Assembly: GCA_029582165.1 (NCBI GenBank)
Contig: CM055870.1
Coordinates: forward strand, 41,193,013 to 41,257,012
Direction: 5' to 3'
Length of the DNA stretch: 64,000 nt
Source of the DNA: Portulaca oleracea
Lineage: Eukaryota; Streptophyta; Magnoliopsida; Caryophyllales; Portulacaceae
Shown piece by piece: positions 35,204 through 48,097 of the stretch. The stretch's first letter is position 1; each line of letters starts with the position of its first letter. A model generated the notes under the pieces. It was not told the DNA's origin and did no database searches. It was given only the letters and a program-made list of their open reading frames with translations. Made by a program: the position numbers and the translations under genes.

Positions 35204-35826
35204 TGTTGGGTGTGAAGACCAATTTGTTGGGGGTAAAGACCAAATATGAAGAAGGAGCGAAAGAAGGAAGATGATCGAATGAAAGAAGAAAACGCTGCCA
35301 TCATTTTTTGCCCGCTGCCAGCGCCTTGTCTAGCAGCCACTTGTGGTAACACGCTGCCAGCGTTATATAGGCGTTGCCAGCGCCTATAAACGCTATCAGC
35401 ATTTTGGCGGCTGCGGCGAGTTATTTTGATGGGCCGCGTTTATTTTCTAGGTTGTACCCTAGGGTTTCCTTCTGTACCTTCTAGTATATATAGGGGTCTT
35501 GTTCTCCTTATGATACACCACAATAGCAATTGAGAGTGTTTCATCTTTTACCACAAGAGATTGACCTGTAATCTCCATGTTCCTGAGGGAGTTGTGTGAG
35601 GCTCAACTGTGAGTGTTGAGTTCTCAGGTTGTAACTCTAGGAAGGCTGTGAGAGATTGTTGAGGTTTGGGAATATCTGAAACACCATTGTAATCCTCTGA
35701 TAGTGCATCGTTCGTGGTTTTTTTCCTGGTTTGGGTTTTTCCATATTAATTCTTTGTGTCGAATCTTTATTTATTTTTCGCCCTATTTATTGTTTGTCTG
35801 CTAACCACGCCCTGAGAATCCTAACA
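35204..35826 (+). repeat. 3' LTR of deleted Copia element
   Basis: TG...CA termini, 623 bp, close match to the 5' LTR. It retains the empty target site of the MITE carried by the 5' LTR. Confidence 0.92.
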
Positions 35827-38250
35827 TGTTGCTCTTCCAATATGACAATTAGTTTGAAGACAGGTTTTGTACATCTCTGGAACATTTATATAGTCAATAT
35901 ATAATGTTTCTTTGGAAATAAGACTATGATTATAGAGACTCCTTGAATAAATTTTATGTAATGAAAAAGAGGTTATAGAAAACTCTTGAAAATGAGCTTT
36001 ATTTGGATCAGATGGAGTACTATACTAGTTTGTGTCTACCCAGCTTGCCCAAACCTGCTAAAGGCCCGCTCAAACCCATCCCAATAGGGCCCGACTTAAA
36101 AAGGAATGGCCGACCCGACCCATTTATTGGTCACCCCTTCAGATATACGCAAAGTGTAGGATTTCTTGTTCCTTCAAGAGCTTGATGATATATACATACA
36201 TTTGAACGAATTTTGTAAAGTACATAGTATGAGATGCGTAAACATATATACTAGCATTAGAATACTTTTACTATAATTAGTGCAAACATTTAGCTAAACA
36301 TGAACATCTCAAATTATCAATTCAGATTTTCACTCCCTATACATAATATATTCGAAAACATTACAACTGAGCATTTGTGAAATTCTTCATTGGTTGTAAG
36401 TGTCATGTAAACATTAACATTACAACATTTTTGACCAACTATTTCAAGCACTTAAATTCATCGCTGAACTCTCAGTCTAAATATTTAAATATCCACGACC
36501 CAAGCTAATGTTACACCTTAAATGCTTGCCTAAAATAAAATATAAATCTTAAATTCTCAACCGATTTCAACAAATATACAAGTGAAACACTCAAATTAGT
36601 TACTGAATTGCTCACATAAACAATTATGTATCAACAACGTAACTTAATTCTTCACCTTAAACCCTAACCTAAATTCATGCATAAACCTTGTACACACAAC
36701 CAATATCAACCAGAAGCCAAAATAGATACTTAGATGAAACAATAATTTTTAACACCAAAGAAATAAAGAACAACGTTTCAAGGTAAAATTGATGAATTTA
36801 CATTTAAAGGGGGGGTTAGGATTCGCTCACTACATCGTTGTGTGTAGGGGCCTAATTACTGGTGTTTAGGGCGAGGACAACATCAGCGACGACATGAAGG
36901 GAAATGGTTGGTGGCAATGGCATATAGCTTTTTAGTGGTCGACATCGGTGATTGGCAGCAAGATTACGATTAGCAAAAGTTAGAGAGAAAGGGTGCGGAG
37001 TTGAGGAGGACACAAATGATATTTATTAGGTCAGGCCCAATAAATTGCTTCCAATAATCAATCTATCGCAATATTAGCAATCAATAATTAATAGTCCCTC
37101 ACGTTAGACGCAGACATTGACTAATAACATCAACTGTTGCCTATCATTGGCAATATTGTGATCAGTAAATTATGAGTTCGCAATATTGAATCTATTGGTC
37201 GCCCGACCCATAAGATTTTACTGGCTGTAATCATCGATTTCAGTAAAATTGTTTTCTTGTAGAGTTATTGTATAATTTATTACAGATAACATATTTGTTT
37301 TAAAATTTAAAAAATAAAAACCATTGCTTGATATGTCATGCGTAAAATATTGTGTATAAGAATTCGACAATGAGTTTCTACATTTGCATTAATTCTTAAA
37401 ATGGATTTTTAATTTAGGAAGATTGGAATTTAATAATACGAATTTTGGAGGTAATAACTTTTAATGAACACGAGTTAGAGAATTTTCTATTGTACTCAAC
37501 TTTTCAACAACTTTTCTTCCACACTTTTTTTTGGAGTTACAGGATTGGGGGGATTTGGAGGTTTGTGCTGTGGTTTAAACTTTTTTTTTTTAAAAAAAAC
37601 ATTGAGGAATTAATCGCACATTTCATGAATAATATATTGTAAAATTACGTTCCCTTTGCTTTGTGCATTTTATGAATAATTAAATTAAACCTCTAAGAGT
37701 GAACATCCACTTGCTCCAAACTCTTACTAATCCAATTCAATAGGCTCACAAGATGTTAGGCTCGGAAGAAAGCAATTTAGGCAAATATTATTTAGAAATA
37801 TACAAAGAAAACCCTAAAGTTGCATCGACACATTGTAAAACCATGTTTTTACCATAGTTTATGCAACTCGATGTGTTTTGGTTCGAAATGAGAGTCGTCA
37901 CCCGACCTTTTAAAGAGAAAAGCCAAGAAAAACTATAAAAGAAACAAGAAAGAATCTGTCTGCGGAACCCAAGAATGGATTCGAGGGTAAGCCTACGAAC
38001 TTGAAAGGTAAGAATCTAAAGAATTCGCCTCTTACAAAAGGAAAGACTCTACTAAAAGTTTTAAATGTGCTTTTTATAAAGTTTGGAAGGGAGATGAATA
38101 AGAACTTTATAGAGTTATTTCATTAATCATGCAACATGAATTGTAATAAAGAAAAAGGTACATATACAACACTTATTTACATGAAAGAAAAACACTTAAA
38201 GCTTACGTTGTGCTTGTTGAAAGAGAAGCCTTGCCAACCCTTTACACTCT
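35827..38250. other. Intergenic DNA without recognised genes
   Basis: No coding support. About 37826-38190 has GAGTCGTCACCCGACCTTTTA and related text resembling the Gypsy LTR remnant at 30.2-31.7 kb, in the same orientation, probably another LTR fragment. The remainder is AT-rich. Confidence 0.35.
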
Positions 38251-38473
38251 GCTTGGGAGGAGAGTTAAAATGGAGACTGGGGGTTCATAGGAGTAAAGGA
38301 GGGTGAAGGTATGGGAGGGTTCATAAGGGTAAACTGCTTACCCCTGCTTGGGAGAACAATTTGGAGAGTTCATAAAAATAAAATGTTAATTGACATATTT
38401 TCCCTTTCACATTATATGCAATTCAATATAATCCCATTACATTTGCTCTAATACTCATTCTCTTTCTACTCCC

Positions 38474-39592
<1,119 letters not shown>

Positions 39593-39623
<31 letters not shown>

Positions 39624-39634
39624 TACGAGAGAGT

Positions 39635-39693
<59 letters not shown>

Positions 39694-39825
39694 AGGGAGG
39701 GAGGGAGGGAGGGATAAAGAGTGAAATGCGAGAGAGAGAGAGAGATGTGTGTGTGTAATTAGAGAGAGAAAGAGAGATGAGAGAGAGAGAGAGAGAGAGA
39801 GAGTTGGATGTGTGTGTGTGTGTTA
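39593..39825. repeat. (TA)n-(CA)n-(GA)n compound microsatellite at LINE A 3' end
   Basis: TA units follow the LINE end CCAA, then CA, then long GA and GGGA repeats, GT repeats and more GA. It mirrors the GA/TA text left of LINE A, consistent with LINE A having inserted inside one compound microsatellite. Confidence 0.9.
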
Positions 39826-40075
39826 TGATTCAATTAGGGTTAAGGGTAATACGGTTGTTTTTTATTGTATGTATGTTATAATTTAATCAAACACCTCTTT
39901 ACACCCCAAATTGGGGTGTTAAAAAAAATAAGGGTTACGAGGGGTAAAGGGGGTAAACCTCACGCCCTCTTACTCTCCCTTACCCTCTCTCACTTTCTTC
40001 CCAAGCAGGGATAAGGAGGAGTAAGTACCCTCCTTAACCTTGCCTAACCCCCCTACCCTCCTCCCAAGCAAGCCC

Positions 40076-41284
40076 TTAAAGTTACTTACAAGTTCCTTCT
40101 TGTAGTGACTTTAGATGACTCCTCTCAAGATGCCAAAATGGTGTAGAAAAGGGGGTATGAAAAGGGTAGGGAAATGCTCTTTTTGTGGTTTTTGGATATG
40201 TTTAGGATATGCTTTTTATAGGTTTATATGAGAATAAGGATGGGTAGGATAGGATTAGAGATCAGGATTTTATGGTGATGGAGAAATGAAGATGATAATG
40301 ATGGTAAGAAAAGGATATATGAAGATTAAAATGAGAATTTAGAGAGAGATAGTTAGTGAGTGATGGAATGAAAGATTGAGTGGTGAGATTAGAAGTGTAG
40401 GGGGGAAGAATGAGTGAATGATGGAGTGAGTGAATCAGTGAGTTGGTGAGTGAATCAGTGAGTTTGGCTTTGTGAAGAGTAGTATTTAAAGGTGAAGGAT
40501 AGCTTTCTTATGCATGCATGCACATCACATACATCCACCCTTGGCAATTCGTAGTCAACATGACACAAAATATTAGGTAACAAAGGAGGGTGTCTAGAGT
40601 GGACGACAACATGTGGGTGAATGAACCCACATGTGAACAATGCTCAAGTCCAATCGGCCGTCAAGGTGGGAGATGTATTTGATCTCGTCCATGTGCATCC
40701 CTTGGACGGTGGAATATGAATGCATTTTCTTTGGGAAATGGTTGTTCACACCATGGACGGTAATACTATTCTTTGAGGTGTTCACACCAAGTGACTTTCT
40801 CGCATGTTTTACGTAGCTTTACATGGCTCGATTCTTACGTAAAAATTGTGCATGCGGCTAGCTAACCTCACATGTGATCATGCATGTGGCTTTAAGCGAA
40901 TAACGTACATGTAAATGCATGTACTTAAGCTTTATTTATCAGCTTCTTTTTGTTTTAAATTTCTGCTTCGTATTTATATAGATATGCTATATATTAATGT
41001 GCCAAAACCCGGTGTCTACACAGCCTTACCTCTCCTCCTTTTTGTCTCCTATTTTTCTCCGACTAATAGCTTGCATATGTCCAAGCAGCGACAGTCCTCG
41101 CCTATGCCATCCCCACTCCACTCCTCTCCAATCCATTGCTTACTTGCTGCTTCACTCATGCTTGGCGTTGTTCCCACTTCACACCTATGCCAACTGTGCT
41201 TCCTCACGCCATTCTGACTATTTTGAAGATTCATAAAGTCTGATTACAAAGTCTAAATTTCTTATTGTAACGTCATTCTTCCAG
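40076..41284. other. Intergenic DNA, no gene recognised
   Basis: No coding support. CAAAACCCGGTGTCTACA at 41006-41023 is the inverse of a TGTAGACACCGGG-type LTR start, so part of 40-41 kb may be a minus-strand LTR fragment; this rests on one motif only. Confidence 0.3.
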
Positions 41285-41289
41285 AGCGT

Positions 41290-41930
41290 TACACTTATTT
41301 TGCAATATAAATGGTGACTGTTGTTAATATTTTTCGTTGCTAAATCCAATTGAAATTTACGCGCAAAGTTCAATTTCAATGATTTAGTTCATAACTTTGT
41401 AATACGGTAAAATAAAGTAAGAAAAAACTCAAATATAAATTTTGAGATCTAAATATTTTGGTTCAATACCATGCATTGCCACATATACCAATATTTTTTG
41501 CTGCTAAAATTAAATGAAATTTTAAAGTAGAATTCAATTTCAGTGGTCTGAATTGAAACTTTATTTTATGATAAAATGGACTAAAAAAAGTTCATACATG
41601 AATTTTGACCTAAAAATATTTTTATCTGATAACATATATTGACATATTTATCAACACTTTTTGCTGCTAAAACTAACTGAAACTTTAAAGCAAAATTCAA
41701 TTTCAACGGTTTGAACTGAAACTTTATGTTATGATTGGATGGTCAAAAGAGAGCTAAAATATGAATTTCTAGCTTAAAATATTTTTATCTGATAATATAT
41801 ATCACCGCATATACCAAATTTCTATGCCGCCAAAACTAATTGAAACTTTATAGCAAAATTCAATTTCAGTGATTTGGCCTAGAACTCTATGATATATATA
41901 ATAAGATGAGCTAAAAAATCACCTAAGGGA
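41290..41930. repeat. 164-bp tandem repeat, about four degenerate copies
   Basis: A shared landmark (T)TGCTGCTAAAA(C/T) occurs at 41336, 41501, 41664 and 41827, spacing 165, 163 and 163 bp. Each unit includes GCAAAATTCAATTTCA and ATATTTTTATCTGATAACAT-like blocks. A related 1.4-unit fragment is at 29022-29255. The period is close to nucleosomal repeat length, as for many plant satellites. Confidence 0.85.
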
Positions 41931-42389
41931 AATCGATACATAAGTGGTGAAATTTAGGATGTTTGAGTGTTCTTAAACTACTTACAAACCCAATTAATTA
42001 ATGTTAATTTAAAAATTTATTGATGGAAAATAATTTGGTTTTATCAAGACTTAACCCTTGGTGGAAAATATAAAAAATGAAGGTGACCACCACTTAACTT
42101 GCACAACTTTATCAACATTATGACATATAAAATAACTATTTTATTCGCCAATTTCAAAGTGGTATTATTACGAGACTAGCAGACTATACGAAGGTTAATA
42201 ATAGATAATAAATGACAAAATTTTAATATATTTTTATTTAGAAAATATAGTTCAAACCTATTTCTTTATATGTATTAAATGTAAATTCATTTTAATTTTT
42301 TTCTCTAATTAATCATTACAAAAAGGAAATGACAAGTTATGTATATATATTTTAATTAGTATTCTTTTGAGCGACATAATTCAAATTAG

Positions 42390-42392
<3 letters not shown>
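41931..42392. other. AT-rich intergenic DNA
   Basis: Nothing recognised. Confidence 0.4.

Positions 42393-42466
<74 letters not shown>
42393..42466. repeat. (TA)n array at the 3' end of LINE B
   Basis: About 37 uninterrupted TA units adjoining the LINE end (TTGG on this strand, CCAA on the element strand). Confidence 0.95.
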
Positions 42467-42471
<5 letters not shown>

Positions 42472-43225
42472 AGAAACAGTGAGTTAATTCCATTAACAAA
42501 GAAAATAGAGTTTACAAGACAAGGGGTAGACAATCTGTTACCCCAAACAACACAAAGCAACACCTCAAAAACAACTCAAAACAACTGGACAAAACAACAG
42601 ATTCATACGAATCGAAATGAAGCATCTTGAGACACCAACCCAGCTACCACCTTGTGGTCTCTTTCCAAGTTTTGGTAGACTCTTCGGTTCCTCTCGTGCC
42701 ATACATGATGGATCAAAGAAGCTATCACCAAAGCCATACGGTTTCTCATATTCCCTTGAAGTCCAGAAATCAATAGCTCCCCATCAACAATGATAGAATG
42801 AGCAGAACTAGACATCTTACAAACTTCAGAGAACACTAACAAAGTGTAAGAACACTTGAAAAACAAATGCTTGTTCGACTCTTCAGCTTGCTTGCACAGT
42901 GTGCATCTGTTGGCTAAAGAAATCCCAAATTTCTGCAGTCTATCTAGTGTAACTAGTCTAGAATGAAGGTACAACCAGAATATAAAGGAGAATTTAGGAA
43001 CATTCAACTTATGCCAAACAAGGTGGTACTAGCTAACATGTTCTTGATGAGCCTTCAGATGATTGTATCCATCCTTAATTTTGTAATTCTTCTCCTTATT
43101 CACGCAAACATTGAATAATTCAACCAGTTTATCCTTCACACCAAGAAGACGTTTCCAATACCAACTCACATTCTGCTTGACCTCACACTCCAAAATAGAT
43201 TGCTTTCTCAGATAGAGCTGCTTCA
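42467..43225 (-). pseudogene. LINE copy B, 3' part (zf-RVT domain and 3' tail)
   Basis: Minus-strand continuation of copy B, cut from its 5' part by the LTR element 43226-49336. It reads QSILECEVKQNVSWYWKRLL then, after one stop at 43029, the zf-RVT domain VPKFSFIFWLYLHSRLVTLDRL, a Cys pair (CTLCKQAEES) and HHVWHERNRRVYQNLE (shown in part), stop at 42603. The 3' tail ends TCTTCCAA at the (TA)n array. Excising the LTR element and one CTTCA restores the frame across the junction. Confidence 0.9.
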
Positions 43226-44470
43226 TGTTCGGTCTCGTTTCGAGCCGAATTCTTCTCTTTAATAGGGCGTTTTTGTATGTTCTAACCCCGTGTGTTATTC
43301 GAGTTATGAGATTTTTGTAGTTTTGTAGGAAAATAAGAAAGTGATCGAAAAAGGCGACAAAACGGAGCAAAAACTTGCCAAATCAAGGGGTGAGACAGAA
43401 GGTCTGCTCAACCGAGCAGAATGGTGGCTCGCGGCGCGCCCCGAGAGCAAAGAAAATGTTCGATTAAATTTGAGCCAAAAGGATGTGAGACAGAAGGTCT
43501 GCTCGACCGAGAAACATATTGGCTCGGTCAAGCCATGCTTCTGTGCATCAACTAGGAAAAGGTCGGGAAATGCCGCTAAGGCAGTGAAGGGACAGAGCCA
43601 CCGCTCGAGCAAGGCCCCGCTCGAGCTGAGCTTCTAAGCTGCCAAGGAGAAGCTGCCGAAGAACGAGGGACACGCGACCAGAATGCCTGCTCGCCCGAGC
43701 AGGATTCTGGCTCGCCCGAGCCAATTCCAATTTCTGCGTACAATATGGAAACGAAGTGCTGCGTTTTGTGAAACAAACTTAGGGTATTATAAGAGTATTA
43801 GTTGCGACTCTTGTAGGAAGGTAATTAGCTGAAGCTTTTAGTTTGTACTTAGGGGTTTTTAATGCCTTCTTAATTAAACTCTACTTTCTCTCTCTAAGTT
43901 TTCTCTCTTGTCTTGTTCTTCAAGTTTTTGGGATTCTTGAATGTAATCAATTTTCTTCAAGTAATTTTCGGCCTTCCTTAATCTTTATCATCTTATGGTT
44001 AGTTTTCATTTAATTTTGCCTTTGAAAGTTCATAGTGTTAGCCACAAAAACATCCAATCCAACTTTTAGTGAAAAGGGGGATTAAGGGTCACAAATTCCA
44101 CTCTCAAGTGGGGATTTGGGGATTCTTAGTAATCCAATTCGCGATTTCTTGTTTGTTCGGGAGAAATCCAAGTAGATTGAAGATTAGTGAAAGTTTGGAT
44201 CATCAAAGGTATAATCTCTTGTTCCTAATTTCATTAATTAGTCTTAGTTTTATTGTTTTCTTAATTTCATGCTTTTAGTTGCTTTCATCTTTTATTGCTT
44301 TCTTAATTATTATCATGTTTAGGTTAGTTTATTGCTTTATTTACATAATCTATTGCTTTCCGCATTGAGAAAAATCCTTGTACACAAACCGATTATCTAA
44401 ATCAAACCTAACACCCATCCCTGTGGACCGACAACCCTAACTTAAAAACCACAAAAATTACAACCGAACA
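43226..44470 (+). repeat. 5' LTR of the Gag-only element
   Basis: 1245 bp, TG...CA. It contains several copies of a palindromic GCTCGxCCGAGC motif between about 43399 and 43722 (see findings). Open frames inside it are shadows. Confidence 0.95.
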
Positions 44471-44471
44471 A

Positions 44472-44489
44472 TGGCGCCGTTGCCGGGGA
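44472..44489 (+). other. Primer-binding site, tRNA-Asp type
   Basis: TGGCGCCGTTGCCGGGGA one base after the 5' LTR end. Confidence 0.8.
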
Positions 44490-44658
44490 TGGCGTTATTT
44501 GGTAGATTAGGCTATTGGTTTGTGTGTACATAGTTTATTGCTTTCTTGATTATGCTAGAAAAAATGTAGCGAAAAAAAAAATTGAATATCAAAAAAAAGT
44601 GAGAAAAGAAAAGAAAAGAAAAAAAATAGAAAATTAGAAAAATAGAAAAAAGAGAGTT

Positions 44659-46104
44659 ATGGATAGTCCCCAGTTCCCTCAATTTGAGCATGAAATATTT
44701 TGGAGGTATTTTGCTAGATTACATGATTATCGTGCTCAATGTGAATTGTATGGCATTTTTTATGATACATTGAATTTGTTGGGAATTGTTAGTGAGGGTG
44801 TGAATTATGAGACCCGAAACCTTTTAGATTATTACGGGTTTTCTTGTTTAGGTGAAGAAAAAGCATGGGAGTTACTTGAATGGTTGTCTAGGGATTCCTA
44901 TGAGTTTGAACAACAAAATGTTAGTCCTAGCTTCCAACCTCCTTATGCACCACCCTTTGGGACCGAAACTGAACAATCATGTGAATACCCCGTGTATGTT
45001 GATGATTAATCTTATGATGGGGGATATGTGGAAAACTGTTATGATCTTTCCCAAAGTGCCGATGTTGAGTCTCCTTCTGTGTGCTCCTTGTGTGATTCGC
45101 CGTATCATAGTTCAATTTCTTGTTTGCAAGCTACAGTGGTTTCCTTCAAGGCAGAAGTAGAAAAACTATGTGCCAACATGAATGACTATATGCGTGAATT
45201 TGTCCATGAGAGTAATCAAAGGGTAGTAACTCCTTCTTCACAAATGGTTGATTCGAATGTTGAAATAGGTCATTCATCGTCTTTGAGTCCTGAAATGCAT
45301 GTTGATTCTGCTATGTATGATGAGGATGATGACTATTATAACCGACCATGCCTTGGACTACTTAGTAATTCCTTAGCCCCACCTAATGAGCATGAGGAAC
45401 ATGATGATTTTGTGTGTGATGATGTAGAATTAGTTGAAAACATGCTAGATGATGAACTATTGTCCACACCCTTGTCCATGCCTTTATGTGAAGAAAAGAT
45501 TGAGTTTAGTGAATGCCATGATGTAATTGAGCATGATCTAGTTGAGAGTGAAGTTGTATCCTTTGTGATTGAATGTGTGCTAGATACTGATTTATTCACT
45601 TTCATTGAGAATTATTGCATTAGCGAGGCATTAGCTATCCTTTCTTGTAAATCCATTGATGTGAAATCTTGTGATGATGAACTTGAGTCTATGGGGATTG
45701 ATCCTAAGTGTTTGGACTTGGTTTGTGACAATGATATTTTTGATGGTGATATGCTTTATGAGTCGTTGTTTGCATCCAAGTCTTCCCATGAGCATGTCCA
45801 TAAAAATGTTGTATTGCCTCCTTCCGTTGATTTGTATACTCAATTTCCATTTGCGAGTCAACGGGAGGACCCTTTTGTCATATCTTCTTTCACTATGCCT
45901 AGGAAAGTCTTGTATATTCATGCATTTCATCATTTCTATGACTCTTCTAAGGCATTTGATAAATTGTTAAGGGTGCTAATGTTTGTTTATATGCCATTGC
46001 GAGTGTGCTCTTACCTACACCATTCTGAGATGCATGAGAGGATGCATGATTTGTTACTCCGGGCGTTGAATGGTTCTGACATGATGCCCGATATCGTGAG
46101 GTGA
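44659..46104 (+). pseudogene. Gag-like protein of the non-autonomous LTR element
   Basis: One reading frame of 482 codons from ATG 44659 to TGA near 46104, broken by a single in-frame TAA at 45007-45009. N-terminal 110 residues (FWRYFARLHDYRAQCELYG ... LLDYYGFSCLGEEKAWELLE) have the flavour of a plant Gypsy Gag capsid segment. The stop is followed by CSLCDSPYHSSISC, which fits a CX2CX4HX4C zinc knuckle. The C-terminal 280 residues are acidic and of unknown function (HDDFVCDDVELVENMLDDEL). No protease, RT or integrase follows. It may supply RNA packaging while a partner element supplies pol; inference. The stop could also be readthrough, though the element looks otherwise fresh. Confidence 0.6.
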
Positions 46105-48097
46105 GAAGGGGTGAGTTTATTGATAAGAAGTCTTCTAGGTAATATCCTTCCTCACCTATCTTGTACAGTTAGTAAGTCGGTTTACTTTTATTTTTTTTAT
46201 TTTTTTTTGTGTGTTTCTTTTTCTTTTATTTTGGGGTGCTTGCTTACCTATTTCTGTTTCCATTTGGAGGACACGGCAACCTCTTTATGTGGGAGTGGGA
46301 GGGTAGTATGCATTCCGGTTTGTGAGTCCAAAGAAAAGAAAAAAAAAAAGAGTCGTTTTGTAAATATTTTAGTTTCTTAATTCTTTAGTCCTTAGTGTCT
46401 TGTATAGTTTGTTTTTCCTTTTGATCTTGCATGTGAACCATCACACATAGTATGTTTTTCTTGTTTATTTCTAACCTTTGGTGTGATGTTCCTTGGATCG
46501 TGGATTGAATATGCTTGATTGAAGACCTCGAGGTAACCTCTTTTCACCCTCTTTATGTGAATATATCGATAATTCATGATGCATGCTTGGTTTTCTTTTT
46601 GGGTGGTGAACCCCTTGAATGTGAATGTTGGGATTATATTGTTGTTGGAGCCGTGTGGGCTCGGGTCGCCACCGCTTTTTATGTGATAAGTGTTTTGTAT
46701 ATATGCTTTTCTTGGTTTTCTACCTTACTTGTGACACCCTTCTCATGATAGAGACATTGTGATGTCTTGTGTTGGAGTGGGGGTGCTATTTTCCATTTGT
46801 CATGGGTAGATCACCTAGTTTTTTTTTTTTTGAGTATTTTGTTTTTGTTTTTCTTAGTTTTTGTCCAAAAATCTAAGAATATTTTGTGTGTGAAAGAAAA
46901 TAAAAAGGGGATAAATGTTGTGAAAAACCCAAAAGTTGTTTTTTTTCTTTTTGAAGATGTTTCCGTTCACAGTTATGTAGATAGTTGTCTAATCAGTTGA
47001 TTCAATCAGTTAGAAGCGGCCGGTATGAATAATGATGGGCCTTAGGAAGGATTTTTGCCATGACTTATCTCTATTAGACCTCTACATGGAATGGGAAAGC
47101 GGAATCCTCAAATCTTACACGCTTTGACTGTGTCTTCTTACCTAAGTTAGACGGTTTTAGTTGTTCAATTGCTTAAGCTCTTAATTAATGCATTAAATAA
47201 TTACTGTCGGGCCTACCGTCATGGGTTGGTTTGGGTGGATCGGTACCCTATGCCCCTTAAGTGCAATGACTCACGTATGGAGAAACCCAGCAGGGAGGGT
47301 AACCCTTTGCGAAGGCCGGTGCTTAAATCCCGCAAAACCTGACACAAACGCTCTAAAAGTCACAAAACTGATTGAGTGTAAAGAAAAGAGCGTAGGTTTT
47401 GAAAAAGAAAGAAAAGAGCGAAGCAAGAAAAAGGAAAAAAGAGTTGAGCAAAATAATGGTAAGAAAGAGAAAAGTAAAAAAAGAAAAGAGCAAAGTAAGA
47501 AAAAGAAAGAAAAGAGAGCAAAGTAAGAAAAAGAAAGAAAAGAGAGGTTAAAAGAAAAACCAAGAGTGAAGTAGGATAGATAATCCCGAGCTTGAGCATG
47601 AGAACAACTCTGATTGTCTGGTTTAGGATAGGAAGGACCGACTAGAGCCCACTTGCACATATGCACGGGGTGTTTTGCTCATCAGGAAGTGTTTGGGTTC
47701 AAAATCTCAAAGATTGGCAGTTTTCCAACCTTCGTGTCTTAATTTGTTTATACTTGCTTCTTCCATTTGATTGTTGAGGCGGGTTTGGGAACTAGATGCA
47801 TGATTGGGGACGGGAATATCTTCTCTGCTTTTGTTTCGTTTCGTTTTTCGGTTTTCATTTCTTTTTCTTTCCCTCTTTCCTTTTTCTATGGCTTTTGTGG
47901 GTCTAGTTGCTATAAACCCTCACGAGACCTACCTCGTCCACCCGGGCTACCGGGGGGTTTAAAGGGCTTGATGCATATGCTAAATGCATCCGCGATTCCT
48001 GCGAAAGTGAGTTAGTTTTTTTTTTTTAGTTTCTCTTTCTAATTCTTTTCTTTGTTTTTAGTTTGCTCGGGGCGAGCAAACCCTTGTGTGGGAGTGG
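46105..48097 (+). other. Non-coding 3' interior of the Gag-only element
   Basis: No pol homology in any frame that I can recognise. Purine-rich tracts (AAAGAAAAGAGCAAAGTAAG repeats) at about 47380-47545. Near the end GTTTGCTCGGGGCGAGCAAAC (48061-48081) is a 21-bp near-perfect palindrome followed by the polypurine tract at 48085-48097. Confidence 0.6.

Larger units (their letters stand above)
32625..35826 (+). mobile_element. Internally deleted Copia retrotransposon with both LTRs
   Basis: LTRs 32625-33601 (977 bp, enlarged by a MITE) and 35204-35826 (623 bp) both start TGTTGGGTGTGAAGACCA and end GAGAATCCTA(T/A)CA. The primer site follows the 5' LTR (AGTATCAGAGCTTTGG, initiator-Met type with one change) and a purine tract AAGTGGGAGAT precedes the 3' LTR. 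The interior keeps Gag, a zinc knuckle and protease, then jumps to a short tail before the 3' LTR; integrase, RT and RNase H are missing. Flanks GGTTG / TGTTG may be a mutated 5-bp target duplication. Confidence 0.9.

Noticed and set aside
41264..41291. TGTAACG...CGTTACA inverted motif
   Set aside because: Only 28 bp; resembles an LTR start and end put together but there is no element or duplication around it.
43304..43776. Open frames on both strands in the LTRs of the Gag-only element, and their twins at 48176-48648
   Set aside because: Identical frames occur in both LTRs because the LTRs are repeats; no protein similarity recognised.
47271..47666. Minus-strand Phe/Leu/Ser-rich frame
   Set aside because: Translation of a purine-rich tract in the non-coding interior of the LTR element.
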